64,000 bases of DNA from positions 3,124,001 to 3,188,000 of the forward strand of contig NZ_CP032509.1 of NCBI RefSeq assembly GCF_003952725.1. The letters are read 5' to 3'. Shown here piece by piece: positions 9,285 to 19,682 of this stretch (position 1 is its first letter; each line of letters starts with the position of its first letter). This stretch comes from Georhizobium profundi. Its GTDB lineage: Bacteria; Pseudomonadota; Alphaproteobacteria; Rhizobiales; Rhizobiaceae. Below the pieces are notes generated by a model, which worked only from the letters and a program-made list of their open reading frames with translations, was not told where the DNA came from and did not search any database. The position numbers and the translations under genes are program-made.

Positions 9285-9506
9285 TCAGACCGGCTGGTCG
9301 AAATGCACGTTCAGGCCGCGGCCGACGGCGAATTTCGCCACGCGCGTCCTGATTTCCTGATCGGTCATGGCTAGGTTCGGCTGCCACCGGCGAACGGTCG
9401 CCACGCCCTCCGATAGGGACAGAGGCCAACCACCGGCATGATTTCCTGCGCAGTAGTCCGCAATCAATTCCATCACAGGATCCGGCTCAAGCTTCACAGC
9501 AATCAT
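9285..9506 (-). CDS. Small hypothetical protein (73 aa)
   Basis: A 73-residue protein starting MIAVKLEPDPVMELIADYC, chosen because GAGGAG lies about eight bases before the ATG at 9506. The frame is open to 9593, but that extension has no such site. The protein is soluble and mixed in charge, with a predicted helix near its N-terminus and the sequence RWQPNLAMTDQEIRTRVAKFAV, which could be a small helical domain. I do not recognise a family. It follows corA on the same strand after about 100 bases and could be at the end of that transcript. Confidence 0.6.
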   Translation of the reverse strand: MIAVKLEPDPVMELIADYCAGNHAGGWPLSLSEGVATVRRWQPNLAMTDQEIRTRVAKFAVGRGLNVHFDQPV

Positions 9507-9609
9507 GGCGCATCTCCTCGGGGAAAGATGCATAGTGCCCGTGCTGACACCGGCCGCGCAAATCACGTTCTGCATATGTGAAAAGACATACATAACAGAG
9601 CGTAAAAGC

Positions 9610-10599
9610 TCAGAGCCAGCCCCGCCGCTTGAAGAAGAGATAGGGTACGACAGCCGAAAACACCATCAGCCCCAAGGCATAGGGGTAGCCATAGGCCCAG
9701 TTCAATTCGGGCATGAACTCGAAGTTCATCCCATAGACAGAGGCGACCAGCGTCGGCGGCAGGAATATCACGGCTGCGACCGAGAATATCTTGATGATGG
9801 CATTCTGCTCGATCGAGATCAGACCCAGCGTCGCGTCGAGCAGGAAGACGATCTTTTGCGACAGATAGGATGCGTGGTCCGACAGGGACACTGCGTCGCG
9901 AGAAAGCGTCTTGATCGCAGCCTTGGTGTCGCGATCGCAGTGACGCTGGTTGGCGACATTGGCAAAGAAGGAAAACAGCCGGTCATGCGTCGCAAGGCTG
10001 TCGCGCAGCATCGAAAGCAGATCGCCCTGCCGGCCGATGGCCTTCAGGATGGACTGGAAGTCCCTGCCCTTGGTGGGGCCGGTCGAGGCGTTGGCGAAAA
10101 TGTCCTTCGAGATCGCATCGATGTCCTTGCCCACGACCTCGAGAATATCGGCGATCCGATCGATCACGGCATCGAGAAGGCCCGCCAGAACGGCGATGGC
10201 ATCGCGTCCGTCCATCGGCAGTTTCTGAACTCGTAACGCGAAGCTCAAGAATGCGCGCGGCTCGTGATGGCGCACGGTCACGAGAAGCCGTGGCGCGAGG
10301 ATGAAGGTGACGGGCAGAGTGACCGGATTTTGCGTATCGGTCGCGGAGGGCAACATCGCCGTCATGTAGGCGGCGTTGCCATCGCTATAGAGCCGGCTCG
10401 ACGTCTCGATTTCATCCATCTCAGCGCGGGTCGGAATATCGATCCCGGTCGCGTCGCGCAGGATCATGTCTTCGGCAAGCGTCGGAGACTGGCAATCGAT
10501 CCAGACGGCCGCCTCGAAAGTTTCCCTGGAGATGTCTGCGCCGGCTTCGTGCGGCGTGGCTTCGAGCTTGCCTTCGACGAGCCGATACGTGGTGATCAT
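9610..10599 (-). CDS. corA: Magnesium/cobalt transporter, CorA family
   Basis: A pentameric divalent-cation channel of the inner membrane. From the ATG at 10599 it is 329 residues. TGGAAG lies upstream, and the 19-codon extension to 10656 overlaps the holC end and is not typical. The long soluble N-terminal domain is followed by a stalk helix and two C-terminal membrane segments. The first membrane segment ends in the diagnostic YGMNF (GMN motif), then the acidic periplasmic loop EFMPELNW, and the protein ends with the basic tail FFKRRGWL. Mg2+ is the usual substrate. It sits 31 bases after holC. Confidence 0.93.
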   Translation of the reverse strand: MITTYRLVEGKLEATPHEAGADISRETFEAAVWIDCQSPTLAEDMILRDATGIDIPTRAEMDEIETSSRLYSDGNAAYMTAMLPSATDTQNPVTLPVTFILAPRLLVTVRHHEPRAFLSFALRVQKLPMDGRDAIAVLAGLLDAVIDRIADILEVVGKDIDAISKDIFANASTGPTKGRDFQSILKAIGRQGDLLSMLRDSLATHDRLFSFFANVANQRHCDRDTKAAIKTLSRDAVSLSDHASYLSQKIVFLLDATLGLISIEQNAIIKIFSVAAVIFLPPTLVASVYGMNFEFMPELNWAYGYPYALGLMVFSAVVPYLFFKRRGWL

Positions 10600-10630
10600 G
10601 TCGACTTCCAACCCATCCTGGCGCCGTCGC

Positions 10631-11083
10631 TCAGGCTTTCTTCTGCCAGCGGCCACCTGGGCCCTGTTGCCAATAGGTCAGGGCATGGCCCTCGGACTTC
10701 AGGCGTCGCCACTGATCGCGAGCCGTCGCCAACTGACGATCATCGTGTCCGTCGAACATGAAGACCACACGTTCATAACCCGACAAGTCCGGCGGCGACG
10801 CGCCATCGACCATGAAACGGACGGTGGCGTCATTCACAGCCTCCGCCTGCCCTGCCGTCAGCACGATCGGCTGCCTGTCCGCATGCACTTCGGTATCGAG
10901 CCCATGCGGCAGGAAGCTGTCGTCGCTGTAGGTCCACAAGACGGTGTCCAGCGCATCGCGACGGGCATCGTCCAAAGCCTGCACCACCACCCTCCAACCC
11001 CGCTCGAGGCTCTTTTCCAGCAGCGGGGGCAAAGCCTGCTCGAGGCGGGATTCCGTCAGGTGGTAGAACAGGATTTCAGTCAT
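10631..11083 (-). CDS. holC: DNA polymerase III chi subunit
   Basis: Chi links the clamp loader to single-strand binding protein in the replicase. The protein has 150 residues and begins MTEILFYHLTESRLEQALPPLLEKSLERGWRV-, the family start. It continues with LDTVLWTYSDDSFLPHG, in which the W-x-(x)-D-x-S-F-L-P-H motif is diagnostic. The C-terminal end (WQQGPGGRWQKKA) is typical of alphaproteobacterial forms. It begins seven bases after pepA, and the pepA-holC pairing is common in this order. Confidence 0.93.
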   Translation of the reverse strand: MTEILFYHLTESRLEQALPPLLEKSLERGWRVVVQALDDARRDALDTVLWTYSDDSFLPHGLDTEVHADRQPIVLTAGQAEAVNDATVRFMVDGASPPDLSGYERVVFMFDGHDDRQLATARDQWRRLKSEGHALTYWQQGPGGRWQKKA

Positions 11084-11090
11084 CGCCCAA

Positions 11091-12581
11091 TCAGTTTTCG
11101 TAGTGGGCGCGCACCAGTTCGTTGAGCAGGCGGACGCCGTAGCCTGACCCCCAGGACCGGTTGATCTCCGTCTGCGGCGAACTCATCGCCGTGCCTGCGA
11201 TGTCGAGATGCGCCCAGGGCGTCTTGCCGACGAAACGCTGCAGGAACTGCGCGGCCGTGATGGAGCCCGCATAGCGACCGCCGGTGTTCTTCATGTCGGC
11301 AAAGCGCGAGTCGATCATCTTGTCGTAGTCCTTGCCGAGCGGCATGCGCCAGACCTTCTCGCGCGTCGTTTCGCCGGCTTCCGAGAGGCGTTCCGCCAGA
11401 ACGTCGTCATTGGAGAACAGGCCGGCGTGATGATTGCCGAGCGCGACCAGGATTGCGCCCGTCAGCGTCGCGAGGTTGATCATGAAGCCCGGCTTGAAGC
11501 GATCGTTGCAGTACCAGAGCATGTCGCACAGGATGAGCCGGCCTTCGGCATCGGTGTTGATCACCTCGATCGTCTGGCCGGACATGGATGTTACGATATC
11601 GCCGGGGCGTTGGGCGTTGGCATCCGGCATGTTCTCGACAAGCCCGATCATGCCGACCACGTTCGCCTTGGCCTTGCGCGATGCCAGGGCATGCATCAGG
11701 CCGGTGACGGCCGCAGCGCCGCCCATGTCGCCCTTCATGTCTTCCATACCGGCTGCGGGTTTGATCGAGATGCCGCCCGTGTCGAACACGACACCCTTGC
11801 CGATGAAGGCGATTGGTGCGGCGTTCTTCTCGCCGCCGTTCCAGCGCATGATGACAATGCGCGGCGGGCGCGACGATCCCTGGCTGACGCCGAGGAAAGC
11901 ACCCATCCCGAGCTTCTTCATCTCTTTCTCGGTGAGGATTTCGATGTCGACGCCGAGTGCTTCCAGCTCCGATGCGCGCTTAGCGAATTCGACGGGTCCG
12001 AGCACGTTTGCCGGTTCGTTGACGAGATCGCGTGCAAGAAGCACGCCCTCGCCCGTGCCGGAGAACTCGGCATAGGCCTTCTTGGCGGCGGACGCATCCG
12101 GCGTCACGATCGTGACCGACACATCGCCTTCTTCCGACTTGCCGTTGTCGTCGTCCTTTTTCTTCGTCTTGTAACCGTCGAAGCTGTAATTGCGCAGCAT
12201 CATGCCCAATGCGAAATTGGCGGCGGCAGACGCACCGGTCTCCACGCCATCCACATCGAGATAGACGGTGACGTTGCGGATCGATTTCAGGCGCCCGACA
12301 AGCGCACCGCCAAGATCGGTCCAGTCGTTGTGCGTCGGGGTTTCGCCCGTTCCGAGCACCATGATGCGGTTTGTCGTGGCACCCGCAGGCGCCAGCACGT
12401 CCACCGCGCTCAGCGACTTACCGTTGAACTCGGCGATCTCGGCAGCCTTGGCCACGACGCCGCCCGGATCTACCGCAGCGAGAGATGCCGGAAGCCGATC
12501 CTTCGCTGGAGCGAGAAAAACCGCGACACCCTCGTTGGACTTGGCGGATTTGGCGAAGGCGATGCTGAGTTTACTGGTCAT
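11091..12581 (-). CDS. pepA: Leucyl aminopeptidase (M17)
   Basis: A hexameric two-metal aminopeptidase that removes N-terminal residues, mainly Leu, in the cytoplasm. Some homologues also bind DNA. It is 496 residues. Metal-binding and catalytic motifs are visible: [26 protein letters not shown] and the M17 signature [10 protein letters not shown]. The C-terminus [13 protein letters not shown] is also family-typical. AGGGAA lies upstream of the ATG. It is the first gene of a leftward group followed by holC and corA. Confidence 0.95.
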   Translation of the reverse strand: MTSKLSIAFAKSAKSNEGVAVFLAPAKDRLPASLAAVDPGGVVAKAAEIAEFNGKSLSAVDVLAPAGATTNRIMVLGTGETPTHNDWTDLGGALVGRLKSIRNVTVYLDVDGVETGASAAANFALGMMLRNYSFDGYKTKKKDDDNGKSEEGDVSVTIVTPDASAAKKAYAEFSGTGEGVLLARDLVNEPANVLGPVEFAKRASELEALGVDIEILTEKEMKKLGMGAFLGVSQGSSRPPRIVIMRWNGGEKNAAPIAFIGKGVVFDTGGISIKPAAGMEDMKGDMGGAAAVTGLMHALASRKAKANVVGMIGLVENMPDANAQRPGDIVTSMSGQTIEVINTDAEGRLILCDMLWYCNDRFKPGFMINLATLTGAILVALGNHHAGLFSNDDVLAERLSEAGETTREKVWRMPLGKDYDKMIDSRFADMKNTGGRYAGSITAAQFLQRFVGKTPWAHLDIAGTAMSSPQTEINRSWGSGYGVRLLNELVRAHYEN

Positions 12582-12924
12582 GGCGCGACGGTATTCCCTT
12601 CAATGAGACTGTGAAGCGAGGTGTCGGATTTTTCAGGCTCGAAGGCAAGGGCGCAGCACCTGCAACTGCGCGCTGAGACCTCCCCGACGGAATGGACGAA
12701 ACGCTGTTCAACGAAACGTGAAAAGCAATGCCGCCCAAGATGCATGCGTGCCACGGATCGAGGAATACACTTCGTTTACCGTGTTTCTTCGCCAAGTTTT
12801 AGCCATTCGGCGCGACTATCGGCAGCGCTTGGCGGGGCAAGATGCAGAGTTACAGGCTGACGGATGCTCATGCCTCCCGATCGGCCGGCTTGCATCACGA
12901 CCAGAGTGATGAAAAACAGGCCCG
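12582..12924. other. Divergent intergenic region pepA / lptF
   Basis: About 340 bases between divergently transcribed pepA and lptF. It must hold promoters for both units. I see no convincing gene, no clear -35/-10 pair, no strong hairpin and no riboswitch-like structure. Short open frames here are low in quality and have no ribosome binding site. Confidence 0.5.
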
Positions 12925-14121
12925 ATGAAGCTGATCGAGTGGTACATCTTCCGGCGGATCGCCACCACGTTCCTCGGAACTCTAACAGCGATCACCGCCA
13001 TCGTCTGGATCGTCCAGGGCCTGAACAGGCTGAACGTCGCGACCGATAGCGGCTCCACGATCGTCAGCTTCCTCTATGTCGCGACGCTGCTGATTCCCTC
13101 GGTCATTCCGCTCATCATGCCTTTCGCGCTGCTGCTCGCGACGGTCCAGATCTTCAAGGCTATGAATGCCGATTCGGAAATGGCGGTCATCAAGGCGTCC
13201 GGCGGGCCCAAGCGCCTGATTGTGATGCCGGTCCTCATCCTTGGCCTGCTTGCAGGCGCGGTATCCTTCATTCTCGAAAACGGCGTCACACCCTACTCGC
13301 GCCAAGAGTTCCGCACCTTCATCGAGGAAGTGCGCGCGAATCTTCTGACGTCGCTCTTGCAGGAAGGCACGTTCCAGACGATCGACAACGGGCTGACGGT
13401 GCATATCGCCGAACGCGTGCGCAACGGCGGCTTCGGGGGCCTGTTCATCGCCGATCGGCGCGATCCGGACCAGGAACTCACCTATTTCGCCCGCGAGGCG
13501 GCGATCGCCGAAGACACTGAGGGGCGACAATTGCTGCTGATGCGCGATGGCGAACTGCACCAGCGCGATACGGACAGCGACGCCGTCTCCATCGTGCGCT
13601 TCGCGTCCTACGCATTCGACCTGTCTGCCTTCGCGCCGGCCGCGGGCGCCTATATCGTCTTTCCGAAGGACCAGACGACGCCGTATCTCTTCAATCCCGA
13701 CCCGGAAAACCCGCGTTTCCAGGAAAATCCGCGCGAGTTCTCCGCCGAGCTGCATAAGCGCATGACGAACTGGACGCTTCCCGTGATCATGGGCCTCATC
13801 GGTGTGCTCGTGGCCGGCGAAGCGCGCACGTCGCGCGAAGTGAACGGCACGATGACCGCCACCGCGCTCACCCTCGGCGTCACCTATTTCCTGGCGTCCT
13901 ATCTGCTCGAAGACATCGCCGCTCAATCGGCATTCGGCATCGCGCTGCTTTACATTCTGCCGCTGACCGTGGGCGGGCTGTTGCTCTTCCTGCTTGCCAA
14001 GGACATCAGACCTGCATTGCCGCGACCGGTTGCGCGCCTGGTCGAGCTGGTCAGCGACCGATTCGTTGCCATCAGTCGGCGTGCGACCGCCGCCTCCGTG
14101 AAGAGCGGAGCGCAGAACTGA
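12925..14121 (+). CDS. lptF: LPS export ABC transporter permease LptF
   Basis: LptF and LptG form the inner-membrane channel that, with LptB, lifts lipopolysaccharide into the periplasmic LptC-LptA bridge. It is 398 residues. Three N-terminal membrane segments (from EWYIFRRIATTFLGTL) are followed by a large periplasmic beta-jellyroll domain at about 110-260 and three C-terminal membrane segments (WTLPVIMGLIGVLV ... ALLYILPLTVGGLLLFLL). The IKASGG coupling-helix region, which contacts LptB, is present. It opens the lptF-lptG-lptD-surA-pdxA-rsmA operon, and lptG begins one base after its stop. Confidence 0.94.
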   Translation: MKLIEWYIFRRIATTFLGTLTAITAIVWIVQGLNRLNVATDSGSTIVSFLYVATLLIPSVIPLIMPFALLLATVQIFKAMNADSEMAVIKASGGPKRLIVMPVLILGLLAGAVSFILENGVTPYSRQEFRTFIEEVRANLLTSLLQEGTFQTIDNGLTVHIAERVRNGGFGGLFIADRRDPDQELTYFAREAAIAEDTEGRQLLLMRDGELHQRDTDSDAVSIVRFASYAFDLSAFAPAAGAYIVFPKDQTTPYLFNPDPENPRFQENPREFSAELHKRMTNWTLPVIMGLIGVLVAGEARTSREVNGTMTATALTLGVTYFLASYLLEDIAAQSAFGIALLYILPLTVGGLLLFLLAKDIRPALPRPVARLVELVSDRFVAISRRATAASVKSGAQN

Positions 14122-14122
14122 C

Positions 14123-15208
14123 ATGGGACGCACACTCAATCTCTATTTCTACGTTCGATACCTCGTCACGCTGACGGCGATCATGTTCGGCATCTTCTCG
14201 CTGATCCTGATCATCGACCTCACGGTGCTGCTGGAGCGCGTGCCGGATATCGAAGGCATCTCCGTTTTCGACGTCGCGCTTCTGTCGATCTATCGCGCAC
14301 CGGGCTTTGCCGAGCAGGCACTGCCCTTCGCGGCACTGTTCGCCGCAATCACCGTGCTGGTTCAGCTGAACCGGCGTTATGAACTGGTGATCGCCCGTTC
14401 GGTCGGCGTTTCGGTCTGGCAATTCATGCTGCCAATCTGTGCGGCGGCGCTGACAGCAGGCGTGTTCGCCGTCGCCGTCTTTAATCCGCTGGCGTCGGCC
14501 GGCTTCACGCAGGCACAGTTTCTCGAAAGCGTGATCTTCAACCGCAATCAGGCGCCTTCCTCCGACAACATCGTTCCCTGGCTGCGCCAGAAGAGCGGTG
14601 ATCAGGAGATGATCATCGGTGCCCGAGGCGCGATTGATGGCGGGCTGGTGATGTTCGGTGTCACCATGGTGTTCTTCGACCAGGAAGGCGCCGTCGATTC
14701 GCGCATCGAAGCAGAAAGTGCCGCGCTCGAAGATGGCTATTGGGCTGTGGATGGCGCACGGCGTTTCCGGGCGGGGGCGGAGCCGGAAGAGATCGGCATG
14801 ATCGACGTCCCCACGAGCCTGCGGCCTGCCTATGTGCAGGAGCGGCTGACAGACCCTGAATCGGTCTCGATCTGGGCGTTGCCGCAAAAGATCGAGGTGG
14901 CCCGTTCGCTCGGCTTTTCGGCCGCGCAGTTTTCCACACAATTTCAGATACTTCTGGCAAGACCCTTTCTGATCGCCGCAATGGCTGTGATCGCCGCGAC
15001 AGTCTCGCTGACTTTCGCTCGCTTCGGGCAGGCACGCAGCGTCATTTTGGGTGGTATCGTTGCAGGCTTCGTGCTTTATGTCGTCTCTGTTTTGGTCAGG
15101 ACCTTCGGGGAGTCAGGGGCAATTCCAGCGTTTGTTGCAGCATGGCTGCCGGTCTTCGTGGCGCTTGCCCTCGGAGTAACCGTGCTCCTGCACAAGGAGG
15201 ACGGTTAG
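14123..15208 (+). CDS. lptG: LPS export ABC transporter permease LptG
   Basis: The partner of LptF in the LPS extractor. It is 361 residues, begins MGRTLNLYFYVRYLVTLTAIMFGIF and has the same 3 + 3 membrane-segment plan around a periplasmic domain. The coupling region reads YELVIARSVGVS. The C-terminus contains RSVILGGIVAGFVLYV and ends just as the lptD ribosome binding site AAGGAGG passes through its last codons. It overlaps the lptD GTG start by one base. Confidence 0.94.
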   Translation: MGRTLNLYFYVRYLVTLTAIMFGIFSLILIIDLTVLLERVPDIEGISVFDVALLSIYRAPGFAEQALPFAALFAAITVLVQLNRRYELVIARSVGVSVWQFMLPICAAALTAGVFAVAVFNPLASAGFTQAQFLESVIFNRNQAPSSDNIVPWLRQKSGDQEMIIGARGAIDGGLVMFGVTMVFFDQEGAVDSRIEAESAALEDGYWAVDGARRFRAGAEPEEIGMIDVPTSLRPAYVQERLTDPESVSIWALPQKIEVARSLGFSAAQFSTQFQILLARPFLIAAMAVIAATVSLTFARFGQARSVILGGIVAGFVLYVVSVLVRTFGESGAIPAFVAAWLPVFVALALGVTVLLHKEDG

Positions 15209-17565
15209 TGGTGCGCGTCGCGTTCGGCAGAATTGATGTGTCAGTGCGTTTCGGCTTGAAGGCCGGCGCGGCTGCGTTGCTGCTTGGCGTTTCCTCGCTG
15301 ACACTGACCCATGTGCTGCATGCCCAGGAACAGTCGGTGCTCGCCAGCGCCGATCCGGATGCCCGGTTTCTCCTCAGCTCCGACGAACTGCTCTACAACC
15401 TCGATTCCGAGCGCGTGATTGCGCAGGGCGCGGTGCAGATCGATTATGACGGCTACCAGATGGTGGCAGACCGCGTGGAATACGACCAGCGGACGGGCCG
15501 CCTGATGGCGGTCGGCGGCATCGAACTGGTGGAGCCGGGCGGCAACCGCATCTATGCCGATGAGCTCGACCTGACGGACGATTTTGCCGATGGCTTCGTC
15601 AACGCGCTGCGCATCGAGACGCCGGACAACACCCGCCTCGTTGCCGAAAGTGCGGAGCGCACTGGCGGCACGCAGACGACGCTGAACAACGGCACCTACA
15701 CGGCCTGCAACATATGCGAAGAAGATCCGAGCAAGGCACCGCTCTGGCAGATCAAGGCCCGGCGCGTCATCCAGAACGGCGAAAACCAGACGATTCGGCT
15801 GGAGCAGGCGAGCTTCGAGCTGTTCGGTCGCCCGATCGCCTACCTGCCCTATCTGGTCGTTCCGGATTATCAGAACCGCCGCGTCTCCGGCTTCCTGTCA
15901 CCGTCGGTTTCGTTTTCGAGTACGCTCGATCTCGGCGTGACGGTGCCCTACTACTTCGCCCTGACACCGCATATGGATGCGACCGTTGCCGTGACCGGCT
16001 ACAGTGCGCAGGGGTTCCTCACCGAAGCCGAGTTTCGCCGCCGGTTCGCAACAGGCGACGTCACGGTCCGTGCGGCCGGCATCTACCAGCTGAGCCCGGA
16101 AGATTTCGACGCGCGCACGGTCGACCGTCTGGAGGATGCACGCGGCCTCTTCAACACGACCGGCCGGTTCAACATCAACGAAAGCTGGTCCTATGGCTGG
16201 GACCTGACGGTGCAATCCGACAGCAATTTCGGCCAGACCTACGGCATCGACTATTTCAACAATGAGCGCGAAACGTCGGAGGTCTATCTGACCGGCCTTC
16301 GCGACCGGAATTACTTCGATTTGCGCGGCATGTATTTCGACGTGCAGTCGCCGCGCCTGACCGACATCGAAGATGCGCAACAGCCCTTCGTGCACCCGTC
16401 GCTCGACTACAATTACACGGCTGGCGACCCTGTCTTCGGCGGTGAGCTGACGGCAGACGTGAACCTGGCGAGCCTGACCCGCACCCGAGCGGATTTCGAG
16501 AATTTTCCGGGGACTGGCCGTGACCGCATCCGGGGCATCGACGGCACGACGTCGCGGCTGACGGGTGAGACCGAGTGGAAGCGCAGCGTCGTGACCGGTT
16601 CCGGCCTCGTGATCACACCGATTCTCGCGCTTCGCGGCGATCTTCACTCCAGCGAGCTCGACGAGACGAGCGCGATTTCCGCCTTCACTCCGGCGGTCAA
16701 CGATTTCGACGCGCGTTCGATGGCGACGGCCGGCGTGGAAGCGCGCTATCCGGTGCTGCTGACCTCACCCGGTTCCGGCTCATCCCACATCATCGAGCCG
16801 ATCGGTCAGCTCTTCGTGCGTCCGAACGAACAGATGGCAGGCAGGCTTCCCAACGAAGACGCCCAGAGCTTCGTGTTCGACGCAACCACGCTTTTCGAAC
16901 GCGACAAGTTCTCAGGCTATGACCGGATCGAAGGCGGCACGCGCGCCAATCTCGGCCTGCGCTATACGGGCAGCTTCGCAAATGGCTATTCGCTAAACGC
17001 GGTCGTCGGCCAGTCCTACCATCTCGGCGGCGTCAACTCCTTCGCAAGCGACGACTTCGTCAATGCAGGGGCCAATTCCGGCCTGGAAACGGATGTCTCC
17101 GACTTTGTCGGCGAAGTGGCGCTGATGACGCCAGCCGATCTCGGCTTCCGCGCGGGATCCCGTTTCAGCAAGGAGACGATGGACATCAACCGGTTCGATG
17201 CCGGCGCCACCTACGCCAACGAGACGGTGTCGCTCGAAGGTGGCGTGACGTACCAGCGCGAACAGCCCGAATACAATTTCGACGTCGACCGTTATGAAGT
17301 GCGCGGCAGCGGCGCGCTGCGCTTTGCCGAAAACTGGAGCGTTTTCGGTGCGGCCTCCTACGATGCGCGCGAGGGCGTCCTCACCACTTCGGCGATCGGC
17401 TTCGGCTATGACGACGAGTGCTTCACGTTCCGCATCGCCTATATCGAAGAACGCGATGAGCGCGAGCTTTCCGGTTCGGATTGGAGCGTCGGTGCGCAAT
17501 TGACCTTCCGGACGCTCGGCGACATCAGTTCGGGCGGCGCTTTGGATCGGTTTGGCGCATTCTGA
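15208..17565 (+). CDS. lptD: LPS assembly outer-membrane protein LptD
   Basis: LptD is the outer-membrane beta-barrel that inserts LPS into the outer leaflet. From the GTG at 15208 it is 785 residues. AAGGAGG ends seven bases upstream and the frame overlaps the lptG stop. A signal-like segment (GLKAGAAALLLGVSSLTLTHVLHAQ) lies near residues 16-40. The LptA-like OstA domain follows (LLYNLDSERVIAQGAVQIDYDGYQMVADRVEY), then the long barrel domain of alternating polar and aromatic strands, ending in Phe as outer-membrane proteins do (RFGAF). An intervening Cys pair near TACNICEED may form a disulfide. No lptE gene is recognisable in the window. Confidence 0.93.
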   Translation: MVRVAFGRIDVSVRFGLKAGAAALLLGVSSLTLTHVLHAQEQSVLASADPDARFLLSSDELLYNLDSERVIAQGAVQIDYDGYQMVADRVEYDQRTGRLMAVGGIELVEPGGNRIYADELDLTDDFADGFVNALRIETPDNTRLVAESAERTGGTQTTLNNGTYTACNICEEDPSKAPLWQIKARRVIQNGENQTIRLEQASFELFGRPIAYLPYLVVPDYQNRRVSGFLSPSVSFSSTLDLGVTVPYYFALTPHMDATVAVTGYSAQGFLTEAEFRRRFATGDVTVRAAGIYQLSPEDFDARTVDRLEDARGLFNTTGRFNINESWSYGWDLTVQSDSNFGQTYGIDYFNNERETSEVYLTGLRDRNYFDLRGMYFDVQSPRLTDIEDAQQPFVHPSLDYNYTAGDPVFGGELTADVNLASLTRTRADFENFPGTGRDRIRGIDGTTSRLTGETEWKRSVVTGSGLVITPILALRGDLHSSELDETSAISAFTPAVNDFDARSMATAGVEARYPVLLTSPGSGSSHIIEPIGQLFVRPNEQMAGRLPNEDAQSFVFDATTLFERDKFSGYDRIEGGTRANLGLRYTGSFANGYSLNAVVGQSYHLGGVNSFASDDFVNAGANSGLETDVSDFVGEVALMTPADLGFRAGSRFSKETMDINRFDAGATYANETVSLEGGVTYQREQPEYNFDVDRYEVRGSGALRFAENWSVFGAASYDAREGVLTTSAIGFGYDDECFTFRIAYIEERDERELSGSDWSVGAQLTFRTLGDISSGGALDRFGAF

Positions 17566-17695
17566 GTGCGTTAAAGCCTTGAAATCGCCCCATCGGTCGA
17601 CCAAGACACCGCCTGCGCCTTCCATCTCGGACCGCGCGGCGTCATAGTACAAAGATCGAATGCAGCGACATTTCATGATTTCTGGAGCACGACCC

Positions 17696-18655
17696 ATGAT
17701 CGACAGGCACAAGCGGTTTGCGCGCACGTCCTTGGCGGCGGCTGCCCTGGCGCTTCTGACTGCAACCGCGACGGTTCTTCCGCATGCCCCTGCAGTGGCA
17801 GCGAGTTCGATCGCGGTCGTCGTGAACAACCAGGCGATCACCACGGGCGACGTCGAGCGCCGGGTCGGACTTCTCAGGCTGCAGCGTGAGACGGGCAATC
17901 TGAACGAGAAAGCCCGAGAACAGCTCGTAAACGAAGCCATCCAGATGCAGGAAGCAGCGAGGATCGGCGGTGTGGTGAGCGACGACCAGGTCACGCAGTC
18001 GGTCAATAGCTTTGCCAGCGGCAACAATCTGAGCATCGAGCAATTGACGCAGGTGCTGAACCAGGCCGGCGTCGGCATGGATCATTTCCGCGGCTTCGTG
18101 CGCGCGCAGATGACCTGGCCGCGCGTCGTCAATGCACGCTACGCCGGACAGGGCGGCAGTGGTGGCCGGATGAGCCAGCAGGATCTCGTGGCGCGCATGC
18201 TGGAGCGCGGCGACAACAAGCCGACCACCACCGAATACATCCTTCAGCAGGTGATCTTCGTCGTGCCTGCCGCGCAGCGCAGCGCGATCTTGAGCCAGCG
18301 CCAGCGCGAGGCCGAGCAGGCACGCGCACGCTTCCCCGGTTGCGCCGCCAGCACGCAATTCGCAGCTTCGCTGCGTGACGTTTCCATTCGCGAACTCGGC
18401 CGGTTCATGCAGCCGGAGCTGCCGGCAGACTGGAAATCGCAGATCGAAAGCACCTCCGAAGGCGGCACCACGGCGGTGCGGTCGACGGAGCGCGGCGTCG
18501 AATTCATCGCTGTGTGCCAGGCTCGCCAGGTATCGGACGACCGTGCAGCCGAAATGGTCTTCCGCGCCGAAGACCAGGAAAACCAGGCCAGCCAGGAAAA
18601 TTCGCAGCGGTTCCTTGAGGAGCTGAAGGCGAAAGCTGCCGTCAGCTATCGCTAG
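17696..18655 (+). CDS. surA: SurA-like periplasmic chaperone / peptidylprolyl isomerase
   Basis: A periplasmic folding factor for outer-membrane proteins, and its place directly after lptD suggests LptD is a client. From the ATG at 17696 (GGAGC upstream) it is 319 residues. A signal peptide is visible (RTSLAAAALALLTATATVLPHAPAVAA). The SurA N-terminal domain follows (IAVVVNNQAITTGDVERRVGLLRLQ ... LVNEAIQMQEA). The region from about 175 (EYILQQVIFVVP) is in the parvulin position but is short and divergent, so isomerase activity is doubtful. Two Cys residues are present in the C-terminal part (PGCAAS and AVCQARQ). A short upstream in-frame ATG at 17660 is less likely. Confidence 0.85.
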   Translation: MIDRHKRFARTSLAAAALALLTATATVLPHAPAVAASSIAVVVNNQAITTGDVERRVGLLRLQRETGNLNEKAREQLVNEAIQMQEAARIGGVVSDDQVTQSVNSFASGNNLSIEQLTQVLNQAGVGMDHFRGFVRAQMTWPRVVNARYAGQGGSGGRMSQQDLVARMLERGDNKPTTTEYILQQVIFVVPAAQRSAILSQRQREAEQARARFPGCAASTQFAASLRDVSIRELGRFMQPELPADWKSQIESTSEGGTTAVRSTERGVEFIAVCQARQVSDDRAAEMVFRAEDQENQASQENSQRFLEELKAKAAVSYR

Positions 18656-18668
18656 AAGACGATCCCTT

Positions 18669-19682
18669 GTGAGCAATTCCACGCATCCCATCGTCCTGAC
18701 GATGGGCGATCCTTCAGGCATCGGACCGGACATCACGCTGGACGCTTATCTGAAGCGGCGCGAACTCGCGCTGCCGAAATTTGCTGTCCTCGCCGATCCT
18801 CAGGTCCTGCGCGATCGGGCGACCCTGCTTGGCCTGGATGTTCCGATCAAGGAGATCGGCAACGAGGACGTCGCCAGCGTTTTCGACGAAGCTCTCCCAG
18901 TCATCCCGCTCCGCAATGCAGCACCCGCTTCTCCGGGCCAACCCAGCGCACTGGCTGCTGCCGCGATCGTGGAAGCGATCGACCGCGCGGCCTGCATGAC
19001 GTTTTGTGGCGTCGCGCGCGCCATGGTGACCAACCCGATCGCCAAGTCGGTGCTCTACGGCGAAGGCTTTGCCTTTCCCGGGCACACGGAATTTCTGGCG
19101 GCGCGCGCTTCGGACATGAGCGGCCGACTGATCACACCGGTGATGATGCTCGCCGGACCGAAGCTCAAAGCGGTCCCCGTCACCATCCACATCGCACTCA
19201 GCGAAGTCCCGAAGGCTTTGACGCGGGCGTTGATCGTCGAGACCGTGAAGATCACCGCCGACGACATGAAGACGCGCTTCGGACTGACCGAGCCGCGCAT
19301 TGCGATCTCGGGCTTGAACCCGCATGCGGGCGAGAGCGGAACAATGGGTCGCGAGGAAATCGAGATCATCGGCCCGGCTATTGTCGATCTGCAAGTGCTT
19401 GGCATCGATGCAGTGGGCCCCCTGCCCGCCGACACCATGTTCCACGATGCCGCGCGCGCGCGTTATGACGTCGCCGTGTGCATGTATCATGATCAGGCGC
19501 TGATCCCCGCCAAGGCGCTCGGCTTCGACGATACCGTCAATGTCACGCTTGGCCTGCCCTTCGTGCGTACCTCGCCCGACCACGGCACGGCGTTCGATAT
19601 TGCTGGCAAGGGTGTCGCCCGTGCCGATAGCTTGATTGCGGCGATCCGTATGGCGGATGACATGTCGTCGAGGCACGCGTGA
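18669..19682 (+). CDS. pdxA: 4-hydroxythreonine-4-phosphate dehydrogenase
   Basis: It oxidises 4-phosphohydroxy-L-threonine in the DXP-dependent pathway to pyridoxal phosphate. It is 337 residues from a GTG start. Family motifs are [13 protein letters not shown] at the N-terminus, [41 protein letters not shown] (metal-binding His) and [42 protein letters not shown] C-terminal residues. It is 13 bases after surA and its stop overlaps the rsmA start. Confidence 0.95.
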   Translation: MSNSTHPIVLTMGDPSGIGPDITLDAYLKRRELALPKFAVLADPQVLRDRATLLGLDVPIKEIGNEDVASVFDEALPVIPLRNAAPASPGQPSALAAAAIVEAIDRAACMTFCGVARAMVTNPIAKSVLYGEGFAFPGHTEFLAARASDMSGRLITPVMMLAGPKLKAVPVTIHIALSEVPKALTRALIVETVKITADDMKTRFGLTEPRIAISGLNPHAGESGTMGREEIEIIGPAIVDLQVLGIDAVGPLPADTMFHDAARARYDVAVCMYHDQALIPAKALGFDDTVNVTLGLPFVRTSPDHGTAFDIAGKGVARADSLIAAIRMADDMSSRHA